From Lineus longissimus (taxonomy: Eukaryota > Nemertea > Pilidiophora > Heteronemertea > Lineidae), in contig NC_088317.1 in assembly GCF_910592395.1 (NCBI RefSeq), positions 13,950,001 to 14,014,000 of the forward strand: a stretch of DNA of 64,000 nt. The letters run 5' to 3'. Positions 1-13,225 of the stretch are shown in pieces. How positions within the stretch are numbered: position 1 is the first letter of the stretch; the number at the start of each line of letters is the position of its first letter. The position numbers were made by a program, and so were the translations under genes. The notes under the pieces are model-generated. The model was not told where the DNA came from, made no database searches, and saw only the letters and a program-made list of their open reading frames with translations.

Positions 1-249
1 GATCTTCATTTTTAGCAGAATCCGATAAGAACTGGACGCTTTTCAATGCTTTGGAAACTTATAGAACCGATGCATGCCAAATGTGTTTTCTGTGAGCCTC
101 TAGCTACGCCCGTAACGAGGTCAGATCACTTCCTCGCTTTAAAAAAACGATCGGAACTGGGATATAGCCTAAAATATATAAGCGAGCCGACATGTTTTTG
201 ATGAAATAGTGAAATTATTTTTGGTGAAGGCATGATTGAATTGGCTTAC

Positions 250-3200
250 CCCTTCCTGCCTTGTAATACTGAGCCACGGTCCAATGTTGGTCCGCCGTAG
301 ATAAATTTGACCTCACCCGCCCGCGGGACGGGTGCTTTTTCAGGTACACCGTCAAGTGTGATGTACATGTCTTCTGATCGGCATTGAAGTCAACACCGAA
401 GCAGTTTTTGTTGGTAGAGCACCAGTCTCTGCACGTCTTGCTGGTCAGCATGCCCTTCACTTTGCTGGAGATCCCCACGGCGTGTACTCCGATCAGGATC
501 ATGTTCCCCTTGCTTGGTGCGAACGGGAACGGCTCTGAAGGAAAGATGAAAATATTTCTCTGAGACAGAAAATTGAACAAGACCCGAGGTCTGGCAGGTG
601 TGGGGCCTAACTGTGACTCGTAAAATCATTGCAATTGCATTCCGCTTGTCAAACTTTGGTGGTCTGTCACGTATAAAAAATACAGGCTTTTGAGCTTCCA
701 AAAATATTTTTGGCAAACGCTACATTGTGGAATTTTTTTAATTTTCCTGAGAATCTTTCATTTTCCTAAAAATCTTGGCTGAAACCCTATAAGGGTTTCT
801 GAACGAGACAGGGTACAGATAAAAAGTAGAAATGCATGATAATGATTGCATGGAAATGTCCACGGCGGAATGGCCTGCCTTCTCGGCTTGGGCTTGGCAG
901 CTCAGGAATAAGTCTGGCTTGGCTATTCAGTGCGAATTACTCCAAGAGACTTTGCCTTTTACAATGCAACAGATCTGAATGGTACCTACTTATGCCATTC
1001 GGTTGACCTTTCCCCTTCTTGCCTTTCTTCTTGTCTTTCAGTTCCGGCATAGTACCCACGTGACCTGAAGAAAATTCAGACCGTGGTAAGGTTCGATATT
1101 TTCTATGGGTATATCCGTGCATTGTTTTAGTCCGCCGCTTGAGATATTTTTCTCCTTTATGTACTCAGTATGGAAACTTTTCATCGTCATGGTATGCCAT
1201 CAATAACTAAGCGGCCCTTTCACCTACCAAAACCATCTTCTACCTGGTATGACACTTTTTAGAGTTCTCGGAATACATACACTAGATTGTGCACGGGATG
1301 ACACGTTTTAATCATTTGTTTAATTTATCGTTATCATTATATCGACCAGAAAATTGTCCCGGATCATCCATTGGGGGCACCTGGGCAGGGCCCTGGTCAC
1401 CCCCCTTTGCCTACGACCATCAACAATATTTTGCCGTTTGCGTCAGACTCGGCCTGAACTCGGTCAACACCAAAATTGGATGACACCGTCACTGGAAACA
1501 AAATTCTAGAACTGCGCCAAAAACTTATATACATGTACATACCGCGTTTCAGGTACTGTGCCACTGTCCAATGCTTCTTCGCCTTGGTCGATAATTGTGA
1601 TGATTGTGTGAGATGGCCGACACAGGTTTTCATGTCGCCATTAAAGTCCACCGAAACACATCCCATGTCTGCTGCGCACCAGTCCCGGCACTTGCCACTC
1701 GACACGATGGATTTAATGGTCTTGGAGATTCCAATAGCATGCACCCCCATCAGGACCATATTGCCCTTGGTGGGAGCGAATGGGTAGAGCATCTGACTTA
1801 GACCTGTATAAACATATATCTACTGAATCTACTTGAAAAAATAAATCGAATTTCGTAACAATGTACGTCGTGTATCAGTGATGTTATACTATTTTGTGTA
1901 GCTATAATTCGGATTTCCTTATTTTAGAAGAATAAACTTGTGATGCCTTGCAGTAAATGAATGTTTGAGTCACGATATGATACCACAACTATGTTGCTAA
2001 GATGACCCCGAAAACTAATCCTTCAAGGAAGGAATTCGTTTCTCTAATTTTTATACCATGGCCCACATCAGTTGTCGAAATAGCCCCATGTCTTCTATAA
2101 CTAGTAGGTCATACTCAGAATGACTGAATTAGGGATTCTAATCCATAATTGATGATATGCTTATTATTTATGCTAATTCTGAACTTACCACTGATGCCCT
2201 TTTTCTTCTTGCCTTTTCCTTTCTTCTGCTTCTTCTTTGCTGAAACGAGCATGGACTTGGATGAAACGTGTCGTTGGCATCAACGCGCATGCATTCCTTC
2301 TAATCAGAGTCGTTTAAAAGACTTCATTCTAATCTCCAAATATCGCATCCTCCCATAGCACGCCTGCTGTCATCCAAAAATACGCTCAATCAGAGCCCTG
2401 CTAAAATTGGTCTGATTTGGTGAAATTATCTTAAATCTCATGTTACGTCATGGTTACCCGTGTTATATGCTGAATAAATAATTATATAATTAAAACCCAG
2501 AGAACCTTTTACGAACAAGTTCACCTTTTTTTCGGCCAAACCATATTTTTGCATCATGCTTTATCGGATCTGGCAGGGACTGATCAAAGATGAGATGTGT
2601 ACATACTTCGGCAAGTCGCCCTCTCAATCTTTATGGCGATGTTCAACCAATCAGTTGACCCTTTGGCTGTAAACACCTTGGCATCGCTGACCTTCTTGAC
2701 GGCATTCATGTAATCCCCTTTCGGTTGCGTGACGACGTAATCTGCACTGAAGTAACTGACGATCGCTGGCAGTTTCTTGATAGTTGCTGGGTCAACCACA
2801 ATCACTACTGTCTTAGCGCACCCTGAAAACAAGCGGTGAGAAAATTCGGGTAACGGATCACTGTCAAACTCGAATTCCATTTCTTCTTTTGACGTTAAAA
2901 GGGTAGAGATTAATGCTTCGAGTTCGGAATTGCTCGACATTGATCCGTCGCAAAAAAATATATGTACGCGTCCATCGCCAGTTGCTATGCATATCATCAT
3001 GTCATGTCAATGATATTATAGAATACTACTCAAATGGATCAGTTGGAATCATTTTGTTCTAGCAGTTAAACTATTAGTCGTTATCTGCCAGGAGTTCAAC
3101 ATTTCCATTTACAGAAACTAATTAAGCACTATCGTATAGCTCAGCTGGTGTACAATAACAGTTATAAGATTTTATATGTACACATATTACATTTAACCAT

Positions 3201-4531
3201 ATTCGCGTCATTTCGATACTACATGTATATTAATGATGTTAGACGTTGGGATAGACTAAGGGCATTCTTCATCACAAAAAGCAACCAGGTCGTGTACAGT
3301 TTGCATTACAAGTAAGGCAACTCAATGTTGCATGTTGCCTTATAATTACCGCTCTTTTTACCTTGGCTGTTCTTTGTACTATTTCCTTCGCTCTTGGTGC
3401 CATTCCCTTTGCTCTTGGTGCCATTCCCTTTGCTCTTTCCACCCTTTGCTTTCCCGGAGCCCTTCTTGCCACCTCCCGTCTTCCCTTTACCCGCCTTTTC
3501 CTTCCCTTTCTTACTTTTCTTTGACTTTTTCGATGGAGACTTCTTCTTGCCTTTCTTTGCCGCTTCTTTCTTGGCTGAACCTTTTTTCCCTTTTGCTGTT
3601 GATTTCTTGGCCGCTGATTTTTTGGCAACTTTTGTGGAAGCTGTGTGAAATTTATAAAAGTTGTAGGACATCGTCTTGAAAAATATGAGTGAAGTAAAAT
3701 GGAAGCTCTGATCACTACTATCAGTTGAGTCAACGTTTAGATAGTTACATCGACCGGCTTGTCGATACGCGTGAGTCTGGAATTCAGCTCAATGAAAGGT
3801 TTCACTCGCCAAGCCGAAAGCGAACACAATTTTACATTGTATCCCCACATGAAATGCAACGTCACATTCGGGCTATATTATACGTCAAGTACTTACGCGA
3901 CTTCTTCTTCGTCGCACCTAAAACAAACGAAATAAAGTTGGGTCGCGAATATAACAAAAGTGGCCAAAATGGAAAGCGTCAAAAACTGCGACACAATAAT
4001 TTCCAATGAGGGAGGCTTCACTGGGTTTGTTCGCATAGTCCGGCTGTAACAAATCCAACCACAATGTGTTTGGTCGCGGGCAGGTTTGAAGATGGCATTT
4101 TGTAGTAGTCAACAGTACTCCGAAAACCTTTGCTACATGTCGATGTGTGCGCGCGCACTGATCCTGAGTACTTTGATAGCGAAGACATCCTAACCCTTGC
4201 AATTGTACAATTATATCTGTCATCAAACAGTTTTGTGTTTTGAACATGTTTCCGAACGCCAAATAGCAATAGTGTGTTATTTTACATTTAAGAGACTACT
4301 GATAGTATAGCTGTCGTGTATCCCTGGGTAATCTTCAAGAGAAAATTGTCAGATAAGACACCAAAATCCAATTTAGCTCAACATCACACGACAGACAGCT
4401 GGCAAAATCGAGATCACTCGGCAGCAAAATTATTGATAACCGGAAGATAAACGCCAAGACTTACCATCTACGTGACTTATCATCACCAAGACGGTGAGTA
4501 TCACCAGGAGGAGTAGTAGCCACCCTCGCAT
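250..4531 (-). CDS. Secreted Lys-rich mosaic protein with two PAN/apple-like modules (partial)
   Basis: Eight exons chain in one frame: 4531-4465, 3917-3897, 3640-3350, 2822-2607, 2239-2189, 1803-1543, 1064-990, 534-250. The start lies in a GCCGCA-ATG context and is followed by a hydrophobic leucine-rich stretch of about 18 residues, a signal peptide. Every internal exon length is a multiple of three and every intron is phase 1. Exon 3 is almost pure Lys/Ser/Ala/Gly with repeated N-glycosylation sequons (NGT, NGT, NST). Exon 4 is a 72-residue module I do not recognise. Exons 5 and 7 are short Lys-rich linkers. Exons 6 and 8 are homologous four-cysteine modules sharing KGNM, GVHA-GIS, CRDWC, VDFN, KTC, HLT and HWTVAQY; the cysteine spacing resembles PAN/apple domains. 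A donor at 249 suggests it continues off the window; read-through would stop at 215. Function unknown; an extracellular or matrix role is inferred. Confidence 0.8.
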
Positions 4532-5617
4532 TGCGGCCCTGCCCTGTACCTGTCGAAAGAGAGATAAAGGTTCTTCCGAGTATTTACCACTGACCCTGTA
4601 TAAAGCCCTTTCACTGTGGCCCTGTGTTGTGTATCAACTCTTTAGGGTTGATAACTATTCTAATTTATGAGTAGATGGGCACACACAACGATATGGGTAG
4701 GTCTTCTGTTAGCTCTTGCTTAAAATTTTTCACATCTTGCATTGAGACTTTTTGTTACGTACCAAAATTGAATATGCAAGTCGGACTTTGCATTATTCAA
4801 TTGGTTAATTTAATTTTTGCGCCAAAATGTCTAGAAGTGCAAATCTAACGCATTAAATATTTTTCTGAATAATGGCATACTACCTTATGCTGCATGTCCT
4901 CAATATTAATTTGGTGAATTTCGATAAAATGCAATCGCAAACATCTGAGTAGCCTAAAAAAATGCTGACCGGACTTTCGTCCCCAAAACGACATTCGCTT
5001 CAGGTGATTCGATGCAGGATTGCATGAGCGGTGCGTTTATAGTTCCACGGCATAATTATTTGTCATACCAAAAAAATGACTCGCAGTATATTACACTCTC
5101 TTTGGCTCAGGGACGTTACTAAAGAAAACGGGATATCCGCGATCTTTATAAACTGAACTTCTTCAATAGCAAATTCGTCGGGTACATAAACAGCGTTTCG
5201 ATTGGACAGGCGTTACCAATAGGTATTCGACTGAAATTTGTCATATTGATTAAAACATTGTGGAGAGTCATTGTGTAAATACATGCAATTGTCTTCAGTA
5301 CTTTTTGCACAAGAGCCAGTCAATGTTCAGGAAATGGCCAAGATCACAGTCACGAATATCTGTTAGAGACAGATACAGTAAATTTCGACTTGTAGTTTAT
5401 TTTTTGTCTGAAACTTAAACTATAAAAGATAGATTCATAAATTTTAAGGGAAAAACCCAAATTATATTTTGTATCCATGTTCTCTAATGTGCGAGAAATG
5501 TTGAAGTTCCCGTAAAGGAGGGGGCGGGTTTTCGGTTACCAGATAAATGTAAAGAATAAGATCAAAATTGTTCGGAGCATTTTTTGGCCCCTCTAATTTC
5601 ATCCTGATTATAAAAAT
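4532..5617. other. Upstream flank of the secreted gene, no gene seen
   Basis: AT-rich non-coding sequence upstream of the signal-peptide exon. It presumably holds that gene's promoter, but I see no clear TATA box or conserved element and no ORF with coding character. Confidence 0.5.
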
Positions 5618-7890
5618 TAGACAGCCTCTCATTCTGGTCCTGTTTCAAGCCTATGGAGGGAGATGAGATACTGAGAATATTAGCCACCCTCTCATTCTGG
5701 TCCTGTCCCGAGTCTATGGAGGGAGATTACAGATTCTGAGAATATATAGCCATCCTCTCATTCTGGTCCTGCCCCGCGCCTATGGAGGGAGATCAGATAC
5801 TAAGAATACTAGCCAGACTCTCATTATGGTCCTGTCCCGAGTCTATGGAGGGAGATTATAGATACGGAGAATATCAGCCACCCTCACATTCTGGTCTTGT
5901 CTCAAACCTGTGGATGGAGATTAGATACTGATAATATTTGCCATCCTCTCATTCTGGTCCTGTCCCGAGCCTATAGAGGGAGATAAGATACTAAGAATAT
6001 TATATAGCCAGACTCTCATTCTAGTCCTGTCCCGAGGCTATGGAGGGAGATTAGATACTGAGAATATTAGCCACCCTCTCATTCTGGCCTGTCCCGAGTC
6101 TATGGAGGGAGATTATAGATTCTGAGAATATTAGCCATCCTCTCATTCTGGTCTTGTCCCGAGTCTATGGAGGGAGATTTGATACTGAGAATATTAGCCA
6201 CCCTCTCATCCTGGCCTGTCCCGAGTCTATGGAGGGAGATTATCGATTCTGAAAATATTAGCCATCCTCTCATTATGGTCTTGTCCTGAGCCTATTGAAA
6301 GAACATTAGCTATCATCTCATTCTGGTCCTGCCCCGAGCCTACAGAGGGAGATTAGATACTGAGAATATTAGCCAACCTCTCATTCTGGTCTTGTCCTGA
6401 ACCTATGGAGGGTGATTAGATACTGAAAATATTAAACCAGATTCTCATTCTGGTCCTGTCCTGAACCTATGGAGGGAGATTAAATACTGAGAATATTAGC
6501 CACCATCTTATTCTGGTCTTGTCTTGAACCAATAGAGAGAGATAAGATACTAAGAATATTAGCCAGACTCTCATTATGGTCCTTTCACGAACATATGGAG
6601 GGAGATTAGATACTGAGAATATTAGCCATAATCTCATTCTGGGCCTGTCTTGAGCCAATGGAGGGAGATTATAGATACGGAGAATATTAGCCACCCTCTC
6701 ATTCTGGTCCTGTCCCGAGTCTATGAAGGGAGATTAGATACTGAGAATATTATCAGCCTCTCATTCTGGTCCTGTCTTGAGTCTATGGAAAGAGATAAGA
6801 TACTGATAATTTTTGCCTTTCTCTCACTCCTGTCCTGTCCAAAACCTATGGAGGGAGATTAGATACTGAGAATACTAGCCATCCTCTCATTCTGGTCCTG
6901 TCTTGAGCCAATGGAGGGAGATTATAGATACGGAGAATATTAGCCACCCTCTCATTCTGGTCCTGTTCCGAGTCTATGGAGGGATATTATAGATACGGAG
7001 AATATTTGCCATCCTATCATTTTGGTCCTGTCCTGAGTCTATGAAGGGAGATTAGATACTGAGAATATTATCAGCCTCTCATTCTGGTCCTGTCTTGAGT
7101 CTATGGAAGGAGATAAGATACTGATAATTTTTGCCTTTCTCTCACTCCTGTCCTGTCCAAAAACTTATGGAGGGAGATTAGATACTGAGAATACTAGCCA
7201 TCCTCTCTTTCTGGTCTTGTCCTGAGCCTATGGAGGGAGATTAGATACTGAGAATATTAGCCAGCCTCTCATTTTGGTCTTGTCCTGAGCTAATGAAGGG
7301 AAATTAGATACTGAGAATATTAGCCATCCTCTCATTCTGGTCTTGTCCTGAGCTAATGGAGGGAGATTAGATACTGAGAATATTAGCCACCCTCTCATTC
7401 TCGTCTTGCCCTGAGCCAATGCAGGGAGATTAGATACTGAGAATATTAGCCAGCCTCTGATTTTGGTCTTGTCACGAGCTAATGGAGGGAGATTAGATAC
7501 TGAGAATATTAGCCATCCTCTCATTCTGGTCCTGTCCTGAGCTAATGGAGGGTGATTAGATACTGAGAATATTAGCCATCCTCTCGTTCTGGTCCTGTCC
7601 TGACCATATGAAGGAAGATTAGATACTGATAATTTTTGCCGTCCTCTCATTCTGCTCCTGTCCAAAACCTATGGAGGGAGATTAGATACTGAGAATATTA
7701 GCCAGCCTCTCATTTTGGTCTTGTCCTGAAGCTATGGAGGGAGATAAACACAAAGAGATAAACACTGCATGAGAACGTAATGGCCATCCTCTGATTATCA
7801 TCCTGTACTGATCGAGACTATGGAAGGAGATAACACACTGAGCTGGGAATATTAGCCATCTCCGCATTTTCCTGAACATATAAATGGAGG
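5618..7890. repeat. 63-bp minisatellite, about 35 units
   Basis: Head-to-tail units carrying CTCTCATTCTGGTCCTGTC, then GGAGGGAGATTAGATACTG, then AGAATATTAGCCA. Consecutive TAGCC positions at 7258, 7321 and 7384 give a period of 63. Units differ by scattered substitutions and short indels; the last units (7740-7880) are strongly diverged. Because 63 is a multiple of three, long open frames with 21-residue repeats appear by chance on the minus strand. These are not genes. Confidence 0.95.
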
Positions 7891-10049
7891 TTGATTATGT
7901 GATTGTAACTGTAACTGCGTTGTCTTTTTGCTCTACAGGAACTAAAAAAGAACATTTTCGTGGGCGGTGAAAATACAAAACTCGGCACATTTGATTAAGT
8001 TTTGATTCAAATTCGAATCGAAAAGAAGCATCGAATTTGCAGACGTTCCGGAATCCGATTTTCATGACTCCACTTCAGTAATGCTCTCCGGGAAAGAGCA
8101 CGATTTTCAGTTCTGCACAAGGAATTTCTACTGATCACAAAAAATTGTCACACTATGATTTTATCCCAGAAATTCTAGATCTCAAAACGTCGCTGGTTAG
8201 ACTTTTTTAGATATACTACACTAACTGTTGGTGCGTCATTTTCTTCATAGCCCACCCGATATACTATTTAGTAGTGACTCGTTTTTTATAGCCCACCGGA
8301 TATACACAATTCTTTTGCATCGTATGATGTGAACGCACCCGAGTACAGTTGTTAATTTCAGAGCGCGATTCTGCGTTCCCCGAGGTTTTAACCTGATGAT
8401 GTGGGAAATTAGCTGATACAACATTTTTATTCTCGCGATATTTTTTTCACAATAATCAGGGGAAAATAACCTTTGAAAGTGAGCCTAATAGGGCTTTACT
8501 TGTCACACTGTACGGGATGTGACATTGTAAAAAAAAATTTTTTTTAATCGACACCCCATGCACAGCTGTACCCACGCGTTTGCAAAATGGACCTTCAACT
8601 TACAAATCCCCCCAGAATTCTTAATGAAAATAGCAATTCAGAGGCATAGCGACCACCGAAAGAAAGATATCTCTTGATGCAAAACTTTATTGCCTTGACC
8701 CAAGTCGTGCAATTTGTCATCAGTGCAATGAAAAGTATAGAGTGTGCTGATGGAATCAGTGTTTGGCAATATGATATCATTTTTCATTGAGACCATTTAC
8801 GTGTGGTTTTGCAAGATGTTTGACCTAGTGATAAACATGGTCGTATTGCAGATATTGTAAAAGCAAGCGCGATAAAACTTAGCATGTACTTTATTTTTTA
8901 CAAATGATATTCTGTGTCCTACATGCAATCACAGTTAACATGCATGTTCTGTATATATTTACAAATTAATTGGTCATTTACTTATTTTAAATTTTGAACT
9001 AACAAAATAGGCCCATAAATCAAGTTCTCATGCCCTCCTTTTTTGCTGCCCTACCTTTTTTTACTCCTTGATTTATCCTTTGTGAGGAGTTACTCTATAA
9101 AATACATGGATGAAGAATATAGATATCCGCGGTCAGGAGTCACTAGATTGTTCACCGCACTGTGGTGGATACACCTGGCCCCTCCTTCACAATATTAATG
9201 ACCAGCCTCTATATAATTGTATCTCATTACCGGCGAGGGCCTATCGATCTCAGGTATGTACACAAACATTCGTCATCAGTGGGTTTAGGTTATCATATTG
9301 ACATGACGCCGAGTGAAATTGAAGAGATAAGAAATACAGTTTAGACAATTGCATCCAGAGGAGGGGCGGGGGGGGGGGGGGGGGTCGTTCCTGATAATCG
9401 AAAATAAAAATTCATAGAAATGGCGCCAAAAAGCAAAAATTTCGACCCCTATGATGCTGATGCTCTTCAAAATCGCATCTAAATTCAAGTTTTTTAAAAA
9501 CATTTTGGGGGAAACGCCGTCCTGCTTATTGCTGAGCTGCTTGGAAATCGCACATACGGCCTTCTTAGTTTCCTCTTGGGGAGCCCCAACCGTGCGAAAA
9601 GTCCTGGATCCGCGCCTCTATTTGTTTTTACATGCAACACGAGTTGGATAAAATAATGTAGTTCAGGCTAGGCAATTATAAACCGCTCAGACGAGCCTGT
9701 GAAAGTGATAAGCTCTCGACGGATTTTAACCACTTGCGATTTGGAAAGACATCGGTTGCGGTGGGCAGTCTTGTTACTCGTCGCCACCAGTCGACCAGGG
9801 ACGCGTGCGTTGCACCGTGCATTGTGGCATGCGTGGCAGACGATTGTGAAAGACCAGGCCTTTGTATCGAACGAACTATGTTTCATGGCGAGCAACAACT
9901 AGTTTCAACTACACAACTGGTGTCTTATCGATTTTTTTTACCCAAACTAAAGTACCAATTAAATGCAGATGCTGCACCTATATGGTCATATTTGATACGT
10001 GCAAAGGTATGTTTGTGATCGAGGACCTTTTTTGCAGCCCTTTATTTGG
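7891..10049. other. Gene-poor spacer with a 17-G tract
   Basis: About 2.1 kb without a supportable gene. Uninterrupted G lies at 9368-9384, a likely slippage and assembly-error site. Two related short segments containing ATAGCCCACC-GGATATAC lie near 8250-8315. The short ORFs here have no recognisable content. Confidence 0.5.
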
Positions 10050-10435
10050 CATTCAGTTGCCTCTGTTTAATTGGGTTGTAAGGTCTATCCGCGTCCGCCG
10101 GTTATTATCCACTTTGGCATTCAGCGGCCTGTTTGATAAAATTGGGTTGCAAGGTGTGAAGGTGTAAGATGTCTATCCTTTATTGTCCACTTTGGCATTC
10201 AGCGGCCTGTTTGATAGTATTGGGTTTAAGGTGTGAAAGGGGATCGAAGGCTGTCCGCTTTAAGATGTCTATCTTTATTGTCAACTTTGGCAGGCATTCA
10301 GCGGCCAGTTTGATAGAATGGGTCGCGAGCTGTTGAAGGGAAAGGCTGCCCGCTTTAAGATGACCATCCTTTATTGTCCATTTTAGCATTCAGTGGCCTG
10401 TTTGAAAGAATTGGGTTGTAAGGGGTCAAACGCAA
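10050..10435 (+). repeat. Diverged copies of the 91-bp satellite
   Basis: About four degenerate units with the core CACTTTGGCATTCAGCGGCC and the later CCGCTTTAAGATG-CCATC block. They match the tighter array at 11565-12535, from which they are separated by an inverted-repeat insertion and about 0.6 kb of other sequence. Confidence 0.8.
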
Positions 10436-10647
10436 CGTCTGTCCACTGTGCCAAAGGACGTCTCGAACAACGTTTTTGCATCCCATCACTTGCGTGCCAA
10501 AAGACCACGATCGACGTTTTTTTTAGTTTATATTCCTACCACGAGGTGTCTCGCCAATCATTGGTTCTCTGAACTCTGGCAGACGATAATTTGGCGCCAG
10601 GTGCATTGTGGGATGACGTCATCAATAACGGAGGCAAGAAGAGGTAA

Positions 10648-11124
10648 CGAAATAAGGCCCCATAAAAAATCACTAGTTTATCATCCCGCGCGCATGACGA
10701 AATCGGCCCGGATCAAAAAAAATAATTTTTTTTTAAATATGTTTTTTGTTGAATTTCACCGACGGCGTTACAGTATTTCGTTAGCAGACGTCCTGTGATA
10801 TCCAAAATGCTATTAGTTTTTATATATAGGCTAGAATACTAAGCCTACTTCGTAGCCCGGTAGCAGACACTGCCCTCCCGTCCCTCATATTCCACTGCGC
10901 AATGCCACACGCACGTCCATTCCCGCCAAGGCTTCCCGCGTAAATGATATCGCGAGGCCTAGCTCGCTGACGATCGACGATACCAAGAGGGGATTCTCCA
11001 TATGATGGTTGAATGTACTGTATGTTGCGGCTAAAAAATGAAATAAAATGAAAGCGCCCTCCCTCGTCACTTTTGTCTGATGGAAAGGATGATAAAATAA
11101 TGACTATTTTATGGGGCCTTATTA
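10648..11124. mobile_element. Inverted-repeat element (AATAAGGCCCCATAAAA ends)
   Basis: AATAAGGCCCCATAAAA near 10650 is repeated in inverted orientation near 11105-11124. The two ends bound about 475 bp with no transposase, which fits a non-autonomous MITE-like element. The short ORFs inside show no family signature. The target duplication was not resolved. Confidence 0.5.
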
Positions 11125-11564
11125 AGTTGACTGCAGAGGAAGTAGCTGAAATTTGTGCCGATTCAGCCTGTGCCAATGCCGATGCCGATGCCCCCCAGGC
11201 AGGCTCTCAGGTGGCTACAAGGTCCACACAAGGGCTATGTTTCCTGCTAGTGCTGGGAAAAAGCATAAACAGAAGAAATGTAGTTTGTCAAAAAAGAGAA
11301 AATAGGCGCGATTCGCGATACTTTTGCACAAAGGGCAAAGTTCCCCTCTGTCCTGGTGAGTGTTTCAATGTTTACCATTGAGAAAGAAAGTATTACTGAA
11401 TTGTAATTGGAAGGGGTAGCAGCTAGAGACAAAGAAGATAAAATATGTTTCATGGATATAGCTTGTTTAATTCTATTTCAATTTTATTTTACAAAGTCCG
11501 TCATAATACAACAATATCTGGCACTCTAGGGTATCATTTCAAAATTATATCTGGCACTGAAAGA

Positions 11565-12535
11565 GTTGTTCCTTTATTGTCAATTTTGGCATTCAGTGGC
11601 CTGTTTGAAAGAATTGGTCGTAAGGCTAAAAGCGGAAGCCTGCCCGCTTTAAGATGTCCATCTTTTGTTGTCCACTTTGGCATTCAGTGGCCTGTTTGAA
11701 AGAATTGGTCGTAAGGCTAAAAGCGGAAGCCTGCCCGCTTTAAGATGTCCATCTTTTGTTGTCCACTTTGGCATTCAGTGGCCTGTTTGAAAGAATTGGT
11801 CGTAAGGCTAAAAGCGGAAGCCTGCCCGCTTTAAGATGTCCATCTTTTGTTGTTCACTTTGGCATTCAGTGGCCTGTTTGAAAGAATTGGTCGTAAGGCT
11901 AAAAGCGGAAGCCTGCCCGCTTTAAGATGTCCATCTTTTGTTGTTCACTTTGGCATTCAGTGGCCTGTTTGAAAGAATTGGTCGTAAGGCTAAAAGCGGA
12001 AGCCTGCCCGCTTTAAGATGTCCATCCTTTATTGTCCACTTTGGCATTGAGCGGCCTGTTTGAAAGAATTGGTCGTAAGGCTAAAAGCGGAAGCCTGCCC
12101 GCTTTAAGATGTCCATCCTTTATTGTCCACTTTGGCATTGAGCGGCCAGTTTAAGAGAATTTGGGTGAACGGTGTAAAAGTTGAAGTTGGTCCGCTATAT
12201 GTAAGATGTCCATCCTTTATTGTCCACTTTGGCATTCAGCGGCCAATTTAAGAGAATTTGGGTGAACGGTTTAAAAGTTGAAGTTGGTCCGCTATGCCCA
12301 TCCTTTTTTTGTTCTTTTTGGCATTGAGCGGCCAGTTTAAGAGAATTTGGGTGAACGGTGTAAAAGTTGAAGTTGGTCCGCTATATGTAAGATGTCCATC
12401 CTTTATAGTCCACTTTGGCATTGAGCGGCCAGTTTAAGAGAATTTGGGTGAACGGTGTAAAAGTTGAAGTTGGTCCGCTATATGTAAGATGTCCATCCTT
12501 TATTGTTCACTTTGGCATTTAGTGGCTTGGTGTAA
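11565..12535 (+). repeat. 91-bp satellite array, two subfamilies
   Basis: TGCCCGC starts at 11641, 11732, 11823, 11914, 12005 and 12096, giving a strict 91-bp period with nearly identical units. From about 12130 the units switch to a second form (CAGTTTAAGAGAATTTGGG, then GTTGAAGTTGGTCCGC) of about the same length. The two forms share the block around CACTTTGGCATT. The homogeneity of the first form suggests recent amplification. Confidence 0.95.
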
Positions 12536-13109
12536 GGTAAAAAGCATGTAAAAGGGAGGTATGTTTATCGCTTTGCACATAACAAACTGATCCCCTGATA
12601 GGATTACTGATAGAAAATACTCAGAGTGTGAACTGACATATCATGAAAAAATTGTCACTGCTTTATAGTGGACATAAAGAAAAGAAAATGAGAAGAAAAA
12701 ATATGAAAAAATGTTGCACGGTGATTGAGTATTTACAGGCAAAAGTGTTCATGCATGGATCATTGATGGGCCCATGGATAGATTAGTGATGACTGTCAGA
12801 AACCACGCTTTACACATGGACCCCATCATACATTTTGTAGATTCTATGACAGCCTCATGGTAGATCCACTGGTGGCCCTTGAACGATCCGATTGGAGTTC
12901 CATCATAGGCCTGATGACGGTGGGTCCCATAAAATTAACGTATGCAGAAAAGTAGGGCCTACAAACGTAGTTCACCGATTCTGAAAATAAGAATAATTCA
13001 CCAATTCTATCATGTAAATTCGTTGATGACGTGTCGAAACAAATTATAACTGATTCCATCCATGGATCAGTGATGGGCCCAAGGTAGAAACGACCATGGG
13101 TTCCATCAA
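12536..13109. other. Spacer, nothing identified
   Basis: Non-coding sequence between the 91-bp array and the 35-bp array. CCATGGATC-type motifs near 12,750 and 13,060 resemble the following 35-bp repeat. No gene is supported. Confidence 0.4.
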
Positions 13110-13225
13110 TCGATCTATGGCGGGGATTCTCCATCATCCATCCATGGATCTATGGCGGGGATTCTCCATCATCCATCCATGGATCTATGGCGGGGATTCT
13201 CCATCATCCATCCATGGATGGGACG
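13110..13225. repeat. 35-bp tandem repeat, three units
   Basis: TATGGCGGGGATTCTCCATC occurs at 13116, 13151 and 13186, an exact period of 35. An inverted relative (CCCCGTCATAGATCCATG) follows near 13238. Confidence 0.9.

Noticed and set aside
3272-3733. Arg/Lys-rich and hydrophobic ORFs overlapping the Lys-rich exon
   Set aside because: Other-frame and antisense shadows of the spliced Lys-rich exon 3 of the secreted gene.
7228-7665. 145-residue minus-strand ORF with 21-residue repeats
   Set aside because: It is the translation of the 63-bp minisatellite; open frames follow from the period, not from selection.
5618-7890. CRISPR-like array
   Set aside because: The units are contiguous without spacers and the DNA is eukaryotic.
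9668-10167. Overlapping ORFs on both strands near the first 91-bp units
   Set aside because: No domain, no splice support, and partly composed of repeat units.
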